The notes below the pieces were generated by a model that did no database searches, was not told the origin of the DNA, and was given only the letters and a program-made list of their open reading frames with translations. The translations under genes were made by a program, and so were the position numbers. This document shows, piece by piece, positions 18,024 to 27,426 of a stretch of 64,000 bases of DNA. Numbering within the stretch: position 1 is the first letter of the stretch; each line of letters opens with the position of its first letter. This DNA is from JAKOUY01 sp037045185 (GTDB taxonomy: Bacteria; Actinomycetota; Acidimicrobiia; Acidimicrobiales; Ilumatobacteraceae), in NCBI GenBank assembly GCA_037045185.1, contig JBAOHQ010000003.1:53035-117034 (forward strand). Reading direction: 5' to 3'.

Positions 18024-19295
18024 TCAGAGGTCGCAGCGCAAGAGATCGTCGTACGTTTCCCGGCGGACCACCAGCCGCGCCTCACCGCCGGCGACGAAGA
18101 CCACGGCGGGGCGGGGGATCTTGTTGTAGTTGCTGCCCATGCTGTGCCCGTAGGCCCCCGTCACGGGTGTGGCCAGCAGGTCCCCCACCACCAGGTCGGC
18201 GGGCACGGCGGCGCTGCGGATCAGGACGTCGCCGCTCTCGCAGTGCTTGCCGACGATGCGCACCTCCTGGGCGCGGGGGTCGTGCAGCGTGGTAGGCCGG
18301 AACGCCTCGTAGCCGCTGCCGTAGAGGACCGGGCGAGGGTTGTCGCTCATCCCGCCGTCCACCGACACGAACGTGCGCACGCCGGGCACGGTCTTGATCG
18401 TGCCCACCGTGTACACGGTGACCGCCGCGGCCCCGACGATGCTGCGCCCCGGCTCAACGCTGAGCCGGCTGCGCACACCCAGCGCGGCGCAGGCATCCAG
18501 CAACACGTCGGCCCACTGGGAGATCGAGGGGGCCTCCTCGCCCTCTATGTAGGCAACGCCGAGCCCACCGCCCAGCACCAGTTCGGGCAGGTCGAGCGGG
18601 ACGGCAAAGGCGGCCATCACCTCGGCGGCCTTGGCGAAGTTCGATGCCTCGAACACGTTGGAGCCGATGTGGCAGTGCACCCCCACCAGGTTGATCGCCG
18701 CCGACCGGCGCATGCGCTCCACGGCGCGGGCGGCGTCGCCGTTGCCCAGGTTGAAGCCGAACTTGCTGTCGTCCTGGCCGGTGGCGATGAACTCGTGGGT
18801 GTGGGCGTGCACGCCGGGGGTGACCCGGGCCAGGACGTCGGGCACCGCGAGACCCTCGGCGTGCAGGGCGTCGAGCCGGTCGAGCTCATCGAAGCTGTCG
18901 ACGATGATGTGCTTGACCCCGGCGGTGATCGCCTGGCGGAGCTCGCCCGTGCTCTTGTTGTTGCCGTGCAGGGCCAGCGCGCTGGCGGGCACGCCCGCGG
19001 CGAGGGCGACGTGCAGCTCCCCACCGCTGGCGACGTCGAGCATCATCCCCTCGTCGTAGGCCAGCTTGGCCATCGCCTTGCACAGAAAGGCTTTGCTGGC
19101 GTACACGGCGCGGCCCACGCCGAAGGACCGCACCGCCTCTCGGCAGCGAGCCCGCAGGTGCGCCTCGTCGTAGACGAACAGTGGCGTGCCGTACTGGCTG
19201 GCGAGATCGGAGACCCGGCACCCACCGATGGACAGCTCGCCGTCGTCACCCACACCGGCGGTGTCGGGCAGCAGGCGCGTCGAGATCGCCGTCAC
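18024..19295 (-). CDS. lysA: Diaminopimelate decarboxylase
   Basis: PLP enzyme of the alanine-racemase fold that makes L-lysine from meso-diaminopimelate. 423 residues. PLP lysine is in YASKAFLC near residue 65; HGNNKS, GVHCHIGSN, GGGLGVAY and CESGDVL (active-site Cys and Glu) are all present. The start is GTG 19295, which overlaps the argS stop (GTGA), indicating co-translation. The argS-lysA-hom-thrC order is a classic actinobacterial arrangement. Confidence 0.96.
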   Translation of the reverse strand: MTAISTRLLPDTAGVGDDGELSIGGCRVSDLASQYGTPLFVYDEAHLRARCREAVRSFGVGRAVYASKAFLCKAMAKLAYDEGMMLDVASGGELHVALAAGVPASALALHGNNKSTGELRQAITAGVKHIIVDSFDELDRLDALHAEGLAVPDVLARVTPGVHAHTHEFIATGQDDSKFGFNLGNGDAARAVERMRRSAAINLVGVHCHIGSNVFEASNFAKAAEVMAAFAVPLDLPELVLGGGLGVAYIEGEEAPSISQWADVLLDACAALGVRSRLSVEPGRSIVGAAAVTVYTVGTIKTVPGVRTFVSVDGGMSDNPRPVLYGSGYEAFRPTTLHDPRAQEVRIVGKHCESGDVLIRSAAVPADLVVGDLLATPVTGAYGHSMGSNYNKIPRPAVVFVAGGEARLVVRRETYDDLLRCDL

Positions 19296-21031
19296 ATCCG
19301 CTCCGGAGCGCCGATCCCGAGCAGCCCGAGCCCCGTGTCCAACACGCGCGCCGTCAGGTCGCACAGGGCGAGGCGGCTGTCACGCACCTCGTCGGCGGAC
19401 TTCAGCACCGGGCAGGCGTCGTAGAACGCGGTGAACGCCTGGGCCAGGTCGAACAGGTAGGCGCACAGCTTGTGCGGGCTGAACGACGCCACCGTGGCGT
19501 GCACCGCGGTGTCGAACTCCAGCAGGCGCAGTGCCAGCACCTTTTCCTGCGGCTCGGCGATGGTGGGCGTGACGGCGCGCACGGTATGCCGCTGGACCTC
19601 GCCGCGGCGGAAGATGCTGCAGATCCTGGCGTGGGCGTACTGCAGGTACGGTCCGGTGTTGCCCTCGAAGCTGAGCATCCGGTCCCAGTCGAAGACGTAG
19701 TCCTTGATCCGGTCGGTGGACAGTTCGGCGTACTTCAGAGCGCCGATGCCGATGGCGTGGCCCAGCTCGTCGGCGGCATCGGGATCCAGATCGTCGCCCC
19801 GTTCGGCGACCGCGATCCGGCCGCGCTCGATGGCCTCGTTCACCAGGTCGACGAACCGCACCGGGTCGCCGCTGCGGCTGCGCAGCATCTTGCGGTCGTC
19901 GCCCAGCACGCTGCCGAAGTTGACGTGCACCGCCCTGGCCGGCGGCGCCAGGAACCCGGCCATCTCGGCCACCTTGAACACCATCGCCAGGTGTTGGCTC
20001 TGCGGTGTGCCCACGACGTAGACGAGCGCTGTCGCCCCCAGCCGTTCCGTGCGGTCGATCACGCAGGCCAGGTCACTGGTGGCGTAGTTGAACCCGCCGG
20101 TGCTGGCCTGGACGATGAGCGGGAGCGGCTCGCCCTCGCGGTTGGTGTAGCCCGGAACCCAGACGACCTTGGCGCCGTCGCTGTCCTCCAGCAGACCGGC
20201 GCCTGCCAGGCGGGCGATCACGGTGGGCATGAGCGGCTGGTACTGCGACTCGGCGGCGATGTCGGCGTCGGTCAACAGCACGCCGAGCTTGCCGTACAGC
20301 TCGTTGAAGTGGCGCAGCGAGGCGCCGACCAGCGCCCGCCACAGTCGCATCGTCTCGGCGTCGTCGCGGCCTTGCAACAGCACCACCCGCTGGCGGGCCC
20401 GGTCCTTGAAGTCGTCGGAGCTGTCGAACGAGGCGCGCGCCGCCTTGTAGAACCCGTCGAGGTCGGAAACCTCGAGATCGCCCGCTGCGGCGGTGCCGGC
20501 CACGTCGACGAGGTGCTCGATGAGCATGCCGAATGGTGTGCCCCAGTCACCGACATGGTTCTCGCGCAGCACCTCGTGGCCGAGGAACATCAGCTGGCGG
20601 GTGATCGAGTCACCGATCACCGTGCTGCGCAGGTGACCGGCGTGCATCTCCTTGGCGATGTTCGGCGCCGAGTAGTCGACGACCACCCGCTCCGGCGCCG
20701 CCGCCGGGCGGACGCCAAGCCGCTCGTCGCCGGCCGCCTCGCGCAACAGCCCGGCCAGGATCTCCGGGCGAAAGGAGACGTTGATGAACCCCGGACCGGC
20801 CACCGCGACCGCCGAGCACACCTGGTCCAGCGCGCCGCTGCTGGCAACCGCCTGGGCCAGCTCACGCGGCGACGTCCCCACCCGCTTGGCCAGAGCCAAA
20901 GCGCCGTTGATCTGGGCGTCGGCGCGATCACTGGGCCGCACCACCGGGTCGACCTCGTCGGGCGGCAGCCCGCTGGCGGCGGCGAACGCCTGGCGGGCGA
21001 CGCCGGCGACGAGATGCAGCGGGTCGGCCAT
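19292..21031 (-). CDS. argS: Arginyl-tRNA synthetase
   Basis: Class I synthetase charging tRNA-Arg. 579 residues: N-terminal Add-1 domain, then SAPNIAKEMHAGHLRSTVIGD with the HIGH-type motif HAGH, a Rossmann core, a KMSKS-like GDDRKMLRSRSG, and a C-terminal DALR anticodon domain (LLEFDTAVHATVASFSPHKLCAYLFDLAQAFTAFYDACPVL) ending in LLGIGAPERM. It is the first gene of the argS-lysA-hom-thrC operon. A tRNA-Arg gene lies 580 bp away on the other strand, which may be coincidence. Confidence 0.97.
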   Translation of the reverse strand: MADPLHLVAGVARQAFAAASGLPPDEVDPVVRPSDRADAQINGALALAKRVGTSPRELAQAVASSGALDQVCSAVAVAGPGFINVSFRPEILAGLLREAAGDERLGVRPAAAPERVVVDYSAPNIAKEMHAGHLRSTVIGDSITRQLMFLGHEVLRENHVGDWGTPFGMLIEHLVDVAGTAAAGDLEVSDLDGFYKAARASFDSSDDFKDRARQRVVLLQGRDDAETMRLWRALVGASLRHFNELYGKLGVLLTDADIAAESQYQPLMPTVIARLAGAGLLEDSDGAKVVWVPGYTNREGEPLPLIVQASTGGFNYATSDLACVIDRTERLGATALVYVVGTPQSQHLAMVFKVAEMAGFLAPPARAVHVNFGSVLGDDRKMLRSRSGDPVRFVDLVNEAIERGRIAVAERGDDLDPDAADELGHAIGIGALKYAELSTDRIKDYVFDWDRMLSFEGNTGPYLQYAHARICSIFRRGEVQRHTVRAVTPTIAEPQEKVLALRLLEFDTAVHATVASFSPHKLCAYLFDLAQAFTAFYDACPVLKSADEVRDSRLALCDLTARVLDTGLGLLGIGAPERM

Positions 21032-21082
21032 GGCGGCCAGCCTACCGACCCACCCGCGGTCGCCCCGGGGCGATATGCCTGC

Positions 21083-21511
21083 TCAGCGGGCCGAGCGAAG
21101 GAACTCGATCACTGCGGACAGCCCACCGAGGTGGCTCTCGCTGGCCAGCATGTTCTCCAGCAGGTTGCCACCCAGCACCATCAGCTTGAACGACTGACCC
21201 TGGGCAGTGAAGCGCAACTCCTGGCCCTTGCGGCCGACGCTGAGGGCGGCGCCCTCGGAGAACAGGTTGCCCACCACGATCTGTTCTCGGGGTGCCACCA
21301 CAGCCGGGCCGTTGGCCTCGTACTTGCGGGTCACCGGCTGCACGATCAGGTGGCGCTCGGTCACCCCGACGGCCATCAAGCTCGCCGAGAAGGTCTTCTG
21401 CTGATTGGCCAACACAACGCCACAGAGGGTCTCGCCCGGCGGCACCGACGCCAGCAACTGCTCGGCCACACGCCGCGTCGTCTCGTCCTGACGATCTGAG
21501 ATCCAACCCAT
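21083..21511 (-). CDS. Hypothetical protein, possible PH-like fold
   Basis: 142 residues starting MGWISDRQDETTRRVAEQLL at ATG 21511, preceded by a strong AGGAGG. After an N-terminal helix the body alternates short beta strands (CGVVLANQQ, SLMAVGVTERHLIVQPVTRKYEA, VVGNLFSEGAALSV, ELRFTAQGQSFKLMVLGG) and ends with a helix, the pattern of bacterial PH-like domains. No catalytic motif or membrane segment. It stands between argS and the tRNA gene with its own ribosome-binding site, so it is probably the first gene of the transcript that continues into argS. The function is unknown. Confidence 0.7.
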   Translation of the reverse strand: MGWISDRQDETTRRVAEQLLASVPPGETLCGVVLANQQKTFSASLMAVGVTERHLIVQPVTRKYEANGPAVVAPREQIVVGNLFSEGAALSVGRKGQELRFTAQGQSFKLMVLGGNLLENMLASESHLGGLSAVIEFLRSAR

Positions 21512-21614
21512 GTCCACCCTCCTGCTGAAACGGCCTACCGAACAGATCCCGGTCGGTCGCCGTTGAGACACGGAATCGGTGGTTGTCCGTCCGGCTGGGT
21601 ACACTTCCGTGCCC

Positions 21615-21687
21615 GCCCTCGTAGCTCAGGGGATAGAGCAATGGTTTCCGGAACCATGTGTCGGAGGTTCGAATCCTTCCGGGGGCG
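21615..21687 (+). tRNA. tRNA-Arg (anticodon CCG)
   Basis: A full cloverleaf can be drawn. The acceptor stem is GCCCTCG/CGGGGGC with one G-T pair, the D arm is GCTC..GAGC, the anticodon stem ATGGT/ACCAT encloses the loop TTCCGGA (anticodon CCG, reading CGG), the variable loop is GTGTC, and the T arm is GGAGG-TTCGAAT-CCTTC. The discriminator is G and no CCA is encoded. CGG is a frequent Arg codon in this GC-rich DNA. Confidence 0.96.
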
Positions 21688-21693
21688 CTTGGT

Positions 21694-21708
21694 GACACCT
21701 CCGGTGTC
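21694..21708 (+). terminator. Short hairpin after the tRNA gene
   Basis: GACACC-TCC-GGTGTC forms a 6-bp stem with a three-base loop, starting six bases past the tRNA 3' end. It has no T-tract, so termination or 3'-end processing is only a guess. Confidence 0.4.
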
Positions 21709-21783
21709 GTCGTGGAACCGTCGACGCGGGTCTGAGGCCACGGCGCGGCGCTGATCGCGCGGCGACCGCCCCCCGTTGGCAAG

Positions 21784-22436
21784 GTGGGCTTCCATCATTA
21801 CTTCGAGTCGCCATCGTCGGTGCCTGCCGCCGAACGAGCGCTACGGGACTCGGGCCTGCTGGCACTGGCCGGCGAGCTGGTAGCTCCCTTGACGATCGGT
21901 CTCTCGCTCGACCACATCCAGGTTGCCACCAGCATCTCTGGCTGGGACCACGAGCCAGGAGGTGGGCATATCGACGGGTACGGCATCCCGGCCAGACCGA
22001 GCCGGCCACGTTCACGCTGCTCTTGGGTGTCTACCTCGGCGATGAGTCCGAATCCGGGCGGGGCAACCTGTGGGTCTGGCCTGGTTCGCATCTCGGACAC
22101 CAGCAGCTGTTCCGGGAGCGAGGTCCCGACGTCCTGCTGGGGCCCGAGTCACAGGGCGGACACGCATGCTTGCTGGACAAGCCTCCCGAATTCGGCGCCG
22201 GCCGACCAGTGCTGGCGCGACGCGGCGATGTGATCTTGGCCCACTACCTACTCGCTCACAACCACAGCGGAAACACGTGGGGCCCACTCCGCCGGATCGT
22301 CTACTACCGGCTCGCTGCAGCCGGCCACCGCGAGCGCTGGCGGGAGACCCACACCGACGCACTCCTCGAGTTCGAACCTGTGTCGATCGCCGTGCAACGA
22401 ACGGCCACACCCCGCGTCGAGCCGAGCGCCCATTAG
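21784..22436 (+). CDS. Phytanoyl-CoA dioxygenase (PhyH)-like protein, frameshifted
   Basis: Two frames together encode one protein. The first (from GTG 21784) gives GFHHYFESPSSVP ... HEPGGGHIDGYG, with the iron-binding H-x-D motif. The second gives TEPATFTLLLGVYLGDESESGRGNLWVWPGSHL ... VILAHYLLAHNHSGN, with the distal His and Arg (RRIVYYRL). The slip is in the C-run at 21986-21990; one missing C restores the frame (span 653 nt, one short of a multiple of three). PhyH enzymes are Fe(II)/2-oxoglutarate oxygenases. The substrate is unknown and the N-terminus looks short for the family. Confidence 0.72.
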
Positions 22437-22448
22437 CCTGTGCCGCCG

Positions 22449-23054
22449 ATGAACCAGATGAAGACTCGCCTGGCGGCGCTGACACTGCTCGACCGTGCCT
22501 TTCAGGCGATGTCCGACGACGACCTGTCCACCGTCATCGAGTCACTGCCGGACGGTCACGTCGCCTCGCTCGACGCCATCGCCGACGGACCCAAGGACGG
22601 GTTCACGGATCCGGCGGCGCGGATCACCGCGCTGCGGGTGGCCGCAGCTCGCGGCAGGATCGGCGGGCAGCTGGAGCAGATCTGCACCGTGCTCACCGAC
22701 CCGGCGCTCGCCGACTGCATCACCGCGCTGGGCGACCACGCCGATCATCCCACCGAGGAGCAGCTCCTCGCCGTGACCCCCGAGCTCGTGGACAAGCACG
22801 GGGTCCCGGCGATCCGCCTGATGATGGCGTCGGCCGTGGTGGGCGAGGCCGCTGCGTCACCGATGCTGATCGGATTGCTGAAGAACGAGGGCGAGTTCGC
22901 CCTGCCCGCGGTGCAGGCCAGAGAGGTCGAGGTGCTCGCCCCGAAGGTGGTCAGCGACGACGTCAAGGCCAAGCGCCAGGCGGCCAAGGACGCCAAGAAG
23001 GCCGCCGCCCGAGCCCGCCGGGAGCAGCAAGCCCGAGCCGGGCACCGCGGCTAA
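22449..23054 (+). CDS. Hypothetical helical protein with Lys/Arg-rich tail
   Basis: About 201 residues from ATG 22449 (GTG 22440 is also possible). The first 165 residues are predicted helical, with no motif I recognise (AFQAMSDDDLSTVIESLPDGH, LLAVTPELVDKHGVPAIRLMMASAVVGEAA). The tail DVKAKRQAAKDAKKAAARARREQQARAGHRG is strongly basic and could bind nucleic acid or ribosomes. It lies 13 bp after the PhyH-like gene and 43 bp before the LysE-type gene on the same strand. Confidence 0.65.
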   Translation: MNQMKTRLAALTLLDRAFQAMSDDDLSTVIESLPDGHVASLDAIADGPKDGFTDPAARITALRVAAARGRIGGQLEQICTVLTDPALADCITALGDHADHPTEEQLLAVTPELVDKHGVPAIRLMMASAVVGEAAASPMLIGLLKNEGEFALPAVQAREVEVLAPKVVSDDVKAKRQAAKDAKKAAARARREQQARAGHRG

Positions 23055-23096
23055 CCCACCCGCCCGGGTCATCGGCGACGAGATACCGTCGAGTCC

Positions 23097-23732
23097 ATGC
23101 CAGCCGCCCACGCGCTCGTCACCTTCGCCGCGGCGACGATGGTGCTCCTGCTCATCCCCGGCCCGGCGGTGCTGTTCATCCTCAACCACAGCATCACCGG
23201 AGGGCGCAACGCCGCGCTGGCGGCGGTGGCCGGGCTGGAGATCGGCGATGCGCTGCAGGTCGTGGCCGCGGCCGCCGGACTGTCGGCGATCATCGCCACG
23301 TCCGCCACCGCGTTCAGCGCGGTGAAGTGGCTGGGTGTCGCCTACCTGGTGATCACGGGCCTACGCACGCTCTCCAAGCCCGCAGGCCGCTTGACGGCCG
23401 GCGCCGGCGCCGGCCCGCGGCGCGCCCATCTCGTCCGCCAGGGGATCCTGGTCAACGCCTTGAACCCGAAGACGTCGATGTTCTTCCTGTCGATCTTCCC
23501 GCAGTTCATCGACCCCAACACCGGCCACACCATGGCGCAGTCGCTGGTGCTCGGCGCCGTGTTCGTCGTGATGGCCACGGTCACCAACGGCGCTTACGCC
23601 ATCATCGCCAGCCACCTCGGCTCACGCCTGGTGAGCTCACGGTCCCTGCCGTTCGTGCGCCGCTGGGTGTCGGGAGGCACGTTCCTCGGCCTCGGCGTCC
23701 TGGCGGCCACCGCCTCACGCTCCAGCGCCTGA
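23097..23732 (+). CDS. LysE/RhtB-family amino-acid exporter
   Basis: 211 residues, six hydrophobic segments. The N-terminus FAAATMVLLLIPGPAVLFILNHSITGGRNAAL carries the PGP and the GRN/GxxxG features of LysE/RhtB exporters, and the centre has VRQGILVNALNPKTSMFFLSIFPQF. Members export amino acids such as lysine, threonine or homoserine lactone across the inner membrane; the substrate here cannot be assigned. It ends eight bases before a convergent MFS gene. Confidence 0.92.
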   Translation: MPAAHALVTFAAATMVLLLIPGPAVLFILNHSITGGRNAALAAVAGLEIGDALQVVAAAAGLSAIIATSATAFSAVKWLGVAYLVITGLRTLSKPAGRLTAGAGAGPRRAHLVRQGILVNALNPKTSMFFLSIFPQFIDPNTGHTMAQSLVLGAVFVVMATVTNGAYAIIASHLGSRLVSSRSLPFVRRWVSGGTFLGLGVLAATASRSSA

Positions 23733-23739
23733 GCCGCGG

Positions 23740-24921
23740 TCAACTCAGCGCGCCGAGGCGGCGGGCGACGCGGGTCCGGACCAACACGGCGCCGAAGCCG
23801 GCCGTCATCGCCGCCGCGGCAAAGGCGCCACGCTGGCTGGTGAGCTGGGCCACCAGCCCGAACACGAGGCCGCCCATCGCCACGCCGACCTCGAAGAACA
23901 TCGTGAACGCGGACATCATCCGTACCTGCTCGTCGTCCGCCGCGGCGTTCGAGGCCAGCGCCGACAGCGACGGGAACAGCAGCGACACCCCCAGCGCCAG
24001 CGCCACCGTGCCAACGACCACACCCACCTGCGAGGGCCACGACGCCAGCACCGCCATGCCGGCGCCCATCCCCACCATCGAGCTGACCACGGCGTTCACC
24101 AGCCCCATCCGCTGCGGCATGCGCGCGCCGAACACCCGAACGACCAGGCACACCACCGTGTAGAGCCCGAACACGACCGCCGACCCGCCGAAGCCGACCG
24201 ACCGGGCATGGTCGGGGATGAACGCCGTGAACGGGGAGAACGAGGCGACACCGATCGCCAGGGCGATCCCCGGAAGGACCGCGCCGCGATGCAGGCGCGG
24301 CCCGCGGCGCGCGGTCGCCTGGCCGTTGTGTCGGGAGGGACTGCGGCGCGGCCCGGCCAGCGCCAGCAGGCCGGCGAGCACCACGAAGCCGGCGCCAAGG
24401 AAGAACGCGGCCCGGTACCGCCCGGCATTGACCAGCCGGTCGGCGAACGCCGGTCCGAGCCCCAGCCCGACGAACACACCCACCGAGTAGTAGCTGGCCG
24501 CCTCGGCGCGGCGGCTGGGTGGCGCCGACTGGGACACGACGGTGGCCCCGCCGACGAACAGGAACGCCTCACCCACGCCCTGCAGCCCACGGAACGGCAA
24601 GAGGGCGTAGCGGTTGGTGACGAATGCCGCGCCGATCGTTGCGCACACGGCGATGACCGCGCCGCTGACCATCAGCATCCGCATCCCGATCCGTTCGCCC
24701 ACCGCTGCCAGCAGCGGACGGCAGGCAATCGCCGCGACGCTGAACGACGCCATCATCAGGCCGATGTCGAACTTGCTACCTCCCAGCCCGCGCTCCACTA
24801 GCGTCGGCAGAAGGGGCACGAGGACGCCGACGTAGGTGAAGAACGCCAGCGTCGCGCCCGTGACGACGAGGAACTCGCGGGTGATCAACCGCTGGCGCTC
24901 ACCACCGCCATCGGTGGGCAT
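23740..24921 (-). CDS. Major facilitator superfamily transporter
   Basis: 393 residues with about 12 hydrophobic segments in two halves joined by a basic loop (RRSPSRHNGQATARRGPRLHRG). The first half has a degenerate MFS motif A (ACRPLLAAVGERIGMRMLM) and YYSVGVFVGLGLGPAFADRL; the second has MPQRMGLVN. The drug-efflux (DHA) type is most likely, but the substrate is unknown. Its start overlaps the acyl-CoA dehydrogenase stop by one base (TGATG), so the two are co-translated. Confidence 0.9.
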   Translation of the reverse strand: MPTDGGGERQRLITREFLVVTGATLAFFTYVGVLVPLLPTLVERGLGGSKFDIGLMMASFSVAAIACRPLLAAVGERIGMRMLMVSGAVIAVCATIGAAFVTNRYALLPFRGLQGVGEAFLFVGGATVVSQSAPPSRRAEAASYYSVGVFVGLGLGPAFADRLVNAGRYRAAFFLGAGFVVLAGLLALAGPRRSPSRHNGQATARRGPRLHRGAVLPGIALAIGVASFSPFTAFIPDHARSVGFGGSAVVFGLYTVVCLVVRVFGARMPQRMGLVNAVVSSMVGMGAGMAVLASWPSQVGVVVGTVALALGVSLLFPSLSALASNAAADDEQVRMMSAFTMFFEVGVAMGGLVFGLVAQLTSQRGAFAAAAMTAGFGAVLVRTRVARRLGALS

Positions 24922-26150
24922 CAGCTCGGTTCTTTGGGCAGACCGAGAACGCGCTCGCCGATGATGTTGCGCTGGATCTGGCTCGTGCCTCCCCAGATCG
25001 TCTCGCTGCGGCTGAAGAAGAACGCACGCATCATCGGGCTGATCGGATACCCCTCACGGCGGCGGTCGCGCGTGGACGCCGGCCACGAGGCAGACGCCGG
25101 GCCGGTGTCGGCCAGCATCGACGCCGGGCCGAAGATGTCCAGCGCCAACTCCATCGCCTGTTGATGCATCTCGCTCCAGAAGGCCTTGTTCCCGGCGCCC
25201 AGCGCGGCGACGCCGGGGTCCTTGCGGCCCGAGACGGTCGCCGACAGCGAGCGCAAGCCGTTGATCCGCAGGATCTGGATCTTGGTGTAGTAGCGCATCA
25301 ACCGCTGGCGGATCGAGGCATCGCAGAGCACGCCGCGCTCGGTGGCCGCCTCCACCATCAGCCGGTACTCCTCCTCGAAGCGCCGGTACCCGGTAGTGGC
25401 GCTCATGCCGCGCTCGAACGCCAACGTCGAGTTGGCCACCTTCCAGCCGTTGTTCACGCCGCCGACCACGTTGTCCCTCGGGCACCGAGCATCGGAGAAG
25501 AACACCTCGCAGAACTCGGCCGTGCCGTCCGGTTGGGTGATCCCGCGGACCTCAACACCCGGCTGCTTCATCGGGACCAGCAGGTAGCTGATGCCCTTGT
25601 GCTTGGGGGCCTCGGGGTCCGTCCGAGTGAGCAGGAAGCAGTAGTCGGCGTCGTAGCCCTGGGTGGTCCACACCTTCTGACCGTTGATGATCCACTCGTC
25701 GCCGTCCAGCACCGCCGTCGTCTTCAGCGACGCCAGATCCGAACCGCTGTTGGGCTCGCTGAACCCCTGGCACCACGCCATCGTCCCGTTGAGGATGCGT
25801 GGCAGGAAGAACTGCTTCTGCTCCTCGGTGCCCCACTGCAGGATCGTCGGGCCCACCAGCGTGTCACCGAAGAAGTCGGCGCGCAGCGGGGCCTTGACCC
25901 GGGCGAACTCCTCGGCCAGCACCACGCCCTCCATCGTGGACAGGCCCTTGCCGCCGTATTCCTTGGGCCACGTCGCGCAGATCCATCCACCCTCGTGCAG
26001 CGTCGACGGCCAGCGCTCGTTGAACGATTGGCGCTCCTCCGGGGTCATCTCGAATCCGGGGGTCCCCCACCCTGCCGGCAGGTGTTCGGCCAACCAGGCA
26101 CGGATCTCAACTCGGAAGGCCTCGGCCTCGAGCGGGTAACTCAGCTCCAT
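24921..26150 (-). CDS. Acyl-CoA dehydrogenase
   Basis: FAD enzyme catalysing the first step of beta-oxidation or of a related acyl-CoA pathway. 409 residues with the usual three domains: an N-terminal helical part (LVGPTILQWGTEEQKQFFLPRILNG), a beta-domain (WCQGFSEPNSGSDLASLKTTAVLDGDEWIINGQKVWTT) and a C-terminal helical domain ending GGTSQIQRNIIGERVLGLPK. It resembles actinobacterial FadE paralogues used on sterol or branched substrates, but this cannot be settled by eye. It forms an operon with the MFS gene. Confidence 0.93.
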   Translation of the reverse strand: MELSYPLEAEAFRVEIRAWLAEHLPAGWGTPGFEMTPEERQSFNERWPSTLHEGGWICATWPKEYGGKGLSTMEGVVLAEEFARVKAPLRADFFGDTLVGPTILQWGTEEQKQFFLPRILNGTMAWCQGFSEPNSGSDLASLKTTAVLDGDEWIINGQKVWTTQGYDADYCFLLTRTDPEAPKHKGISYLLVPMKQPGVEVRGITQPDGTAEFCEVFFSDARCPRDNVVGGVNNGWKVANSTLAFERGMSATTGYRRFEEEYRLMVEAATERGVLCDASIRQRLMRYYTKIQILRINGLRSLSATVSGRKDPGVAALGAGNKAFWSEMHQQAMELALDIFGPASMLADTGPASASWPASTRDRRREGYPISPMMRAFFFSRSETIWGGTSQIQRNIIGERVLGLPKEPS

Positions 26151-26188
26151 GGACTCAGTATGGACGGCCGGGTCGGCCGGCCATCAAG

Positions 26189-26860
26189 TCAGTGACGGCG
26201 GTCGACCAGCAGCCACCAGGTGATCAGGACGTGGCACGCCGCGGCGGCGACGACGAGGGCGTGGAAGATCTCGTGGAACCCGAACACGGCTGGCCACGGG
26301 TTCGGCCGGCGCACCGCCAGGACCAGCGCGCCCACCGTGTACATCACCCCGCCGGACAGCAGCAGGGCGAACTGCCCGCCGGTGAGGTGATCCACGAGGG
26401 TGGGCGCGTCGACCAACGCCACCCAGCCGACGGCGATGTACGAGGCGCCGATCAACGGGTGCAACCCGTCGAACACGAACAGGCGGAGGCCGATGCCGGT
26501 CAGCGCCGCCGCCCACACGATCGCCAGCATGACCGTGCGATGGGTTCCTTCGAGTGCCAGTCCGGCCACGCCGGTATACGACCCGGCGATTGCCAACTGG
26601 ATGGCCGAGTGGTCGAGGCGCCGCAGCCGGTGGCGTGCGGTGGGTGAGACCGCGGCGCGGTGGTAGACGGCGCTGGAGACCAGCATGCCGGTGATGCCCA
26701 CGGCGTGGGCCGCGACCCAGCCGCGCCCCGCCCAGTCGGGAGCGAGGGCAACGAGCACGGCGAACGCCGCGGCGAAGGCCCAGGCCGCGTACTGGTGCGA
26801 CACCCCGCGGAGCCGAGGGCGATCGTCAGGGAAGTGATACTGCCGAGGCGCCCGACTCAC
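26189..26860 (-). CDS. Hemolysin III / PAQR-family membrane protein
   Basis: 223 residues from GTG 26860 with seven hydrophobic segments. The family's metal-site residues are visible: S-x3-H in SSAVYHR, D in RLDHSAIQ, and H-x3-H in HEIFHALVVAAAACH. The loop FDGLHPLIGASYIAVGW is also typical. HlyIII proteins are inner-membrane zinc-site proteins; despite the name, haemolysis is not the general role and hydrolase activity (ceramidase-like) is suspected. The longer frame upstream is other-frame sequence. Confidence 0.9.
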   Translation of the reverse strand: MSRAPRQYHFPDDRPRLRGVSHQYAAWAFAAAFAVLVALAPDWAGRGWVAAHAVGITGMLVSSAVYHRAAVSPTARHRLRRLDHSAIQLAIAGSYTGVAGLALEGTHRTVMLAIVWAAALTGIGLRLFVFDGLHPLIGASYIAVGWVALVDAPTLVDHLTGGQFALLLSGGVMYTVGALVLAVRRPNPWPAVFGFHEIFHALVVAAAACHVLITWWLLVDRRH

Positions 26861-26883
26861 CGGCCCCACGCTACGCGGGCCGG

Positions 26884-27375
26884 TCAGAACAGCGTGGGTG
26901 CGGCGGTGTCCGTCTCGCCGGACACGACTCGCGGACGCAGCGCTGCCGGGTCGGCGGCGGCGGCAACGGCGAGGCGGTCGACCAGATCGTTCATCGGGTC
27001 CCCGCTGTGGCCCTTCACCCAGCGGAACGCCGGGCGGCGTTTCAGGTACAGGGCGATGAGCGGCGCCCAGAGGTCGGTGTTGGCCACGGGCTCCTTCTTC
27101 GAGTTGCGCCACCCGTTCTTCATCCACCGCTCGTACCACCGGTCACGAAAGCAGTTCACGACATAGGTCGAGTCGCTGACGACGGTGAGGTCACCGTCCA
27201 GCGAGCGCAGCGCATCGAGCACCGCCATGATCTCCATCCGCTGGTTGGTGGTGTGTTCCTCGCCACCGCTGGCACGGTGTGCGCCCTCGGGCGCCACCGC
27301 CCAGGCCCACCCGCCGGGCCCGGGATTCCCCGAGCAGGCGCCATCGGTGTACACCTCGATCGACTGGTTGGGCAC
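26884..27375 (-). CDS. rnhA: Ribonuclease HI
   Basis: Cleaves RNA in RNA-DNA hybrids. 163 residues with the DEDD site: YTDGACSGNPGPGG (first Asp), RMEIMAVLDAL (Glu), VSDSTYVVN (Asp) and GDPMNDLVDRLA (last Asp), plus the loop His in VKGHSG. GTG 27375 (VPNQSIEVYTDG) is preferred, with TAGGG eight bases upstream; GTG 27384 is possible. It lies 51 bp from the divergent aceE start. Confidence 0.94.
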   Translation of the reverse strand: MPNQSIEVYTDGACSGNPGPGGWAWAVAPEGAHRASGGEEHTTNQRMEIMAVLDALRSLDGDLTVVSDSTYVVNCFRDRWYERWMKNGWRNSKKEPVANTDLWAPLIALYLKRRPAFRWVKGHSGDPMNDLVDRLAVAAAADPAALRPRVVSGETDTAAPTLF

Positions 27376-27426
27376 TCCGATCACCCTACGGGCGTTACCC
27401 CCGAGTAGCGGTGGCAGACTGCTCCA

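Noticed and set aside
21615..21687. tRNA-Arg(CCG) as attachment site of an integrated element
   Set aside because: I saw no second copy of the tRNA 3' end (TTCGAATCCTTCCGGG) in the window, and the genes around the tRNA are ordinary chromosomal ones.
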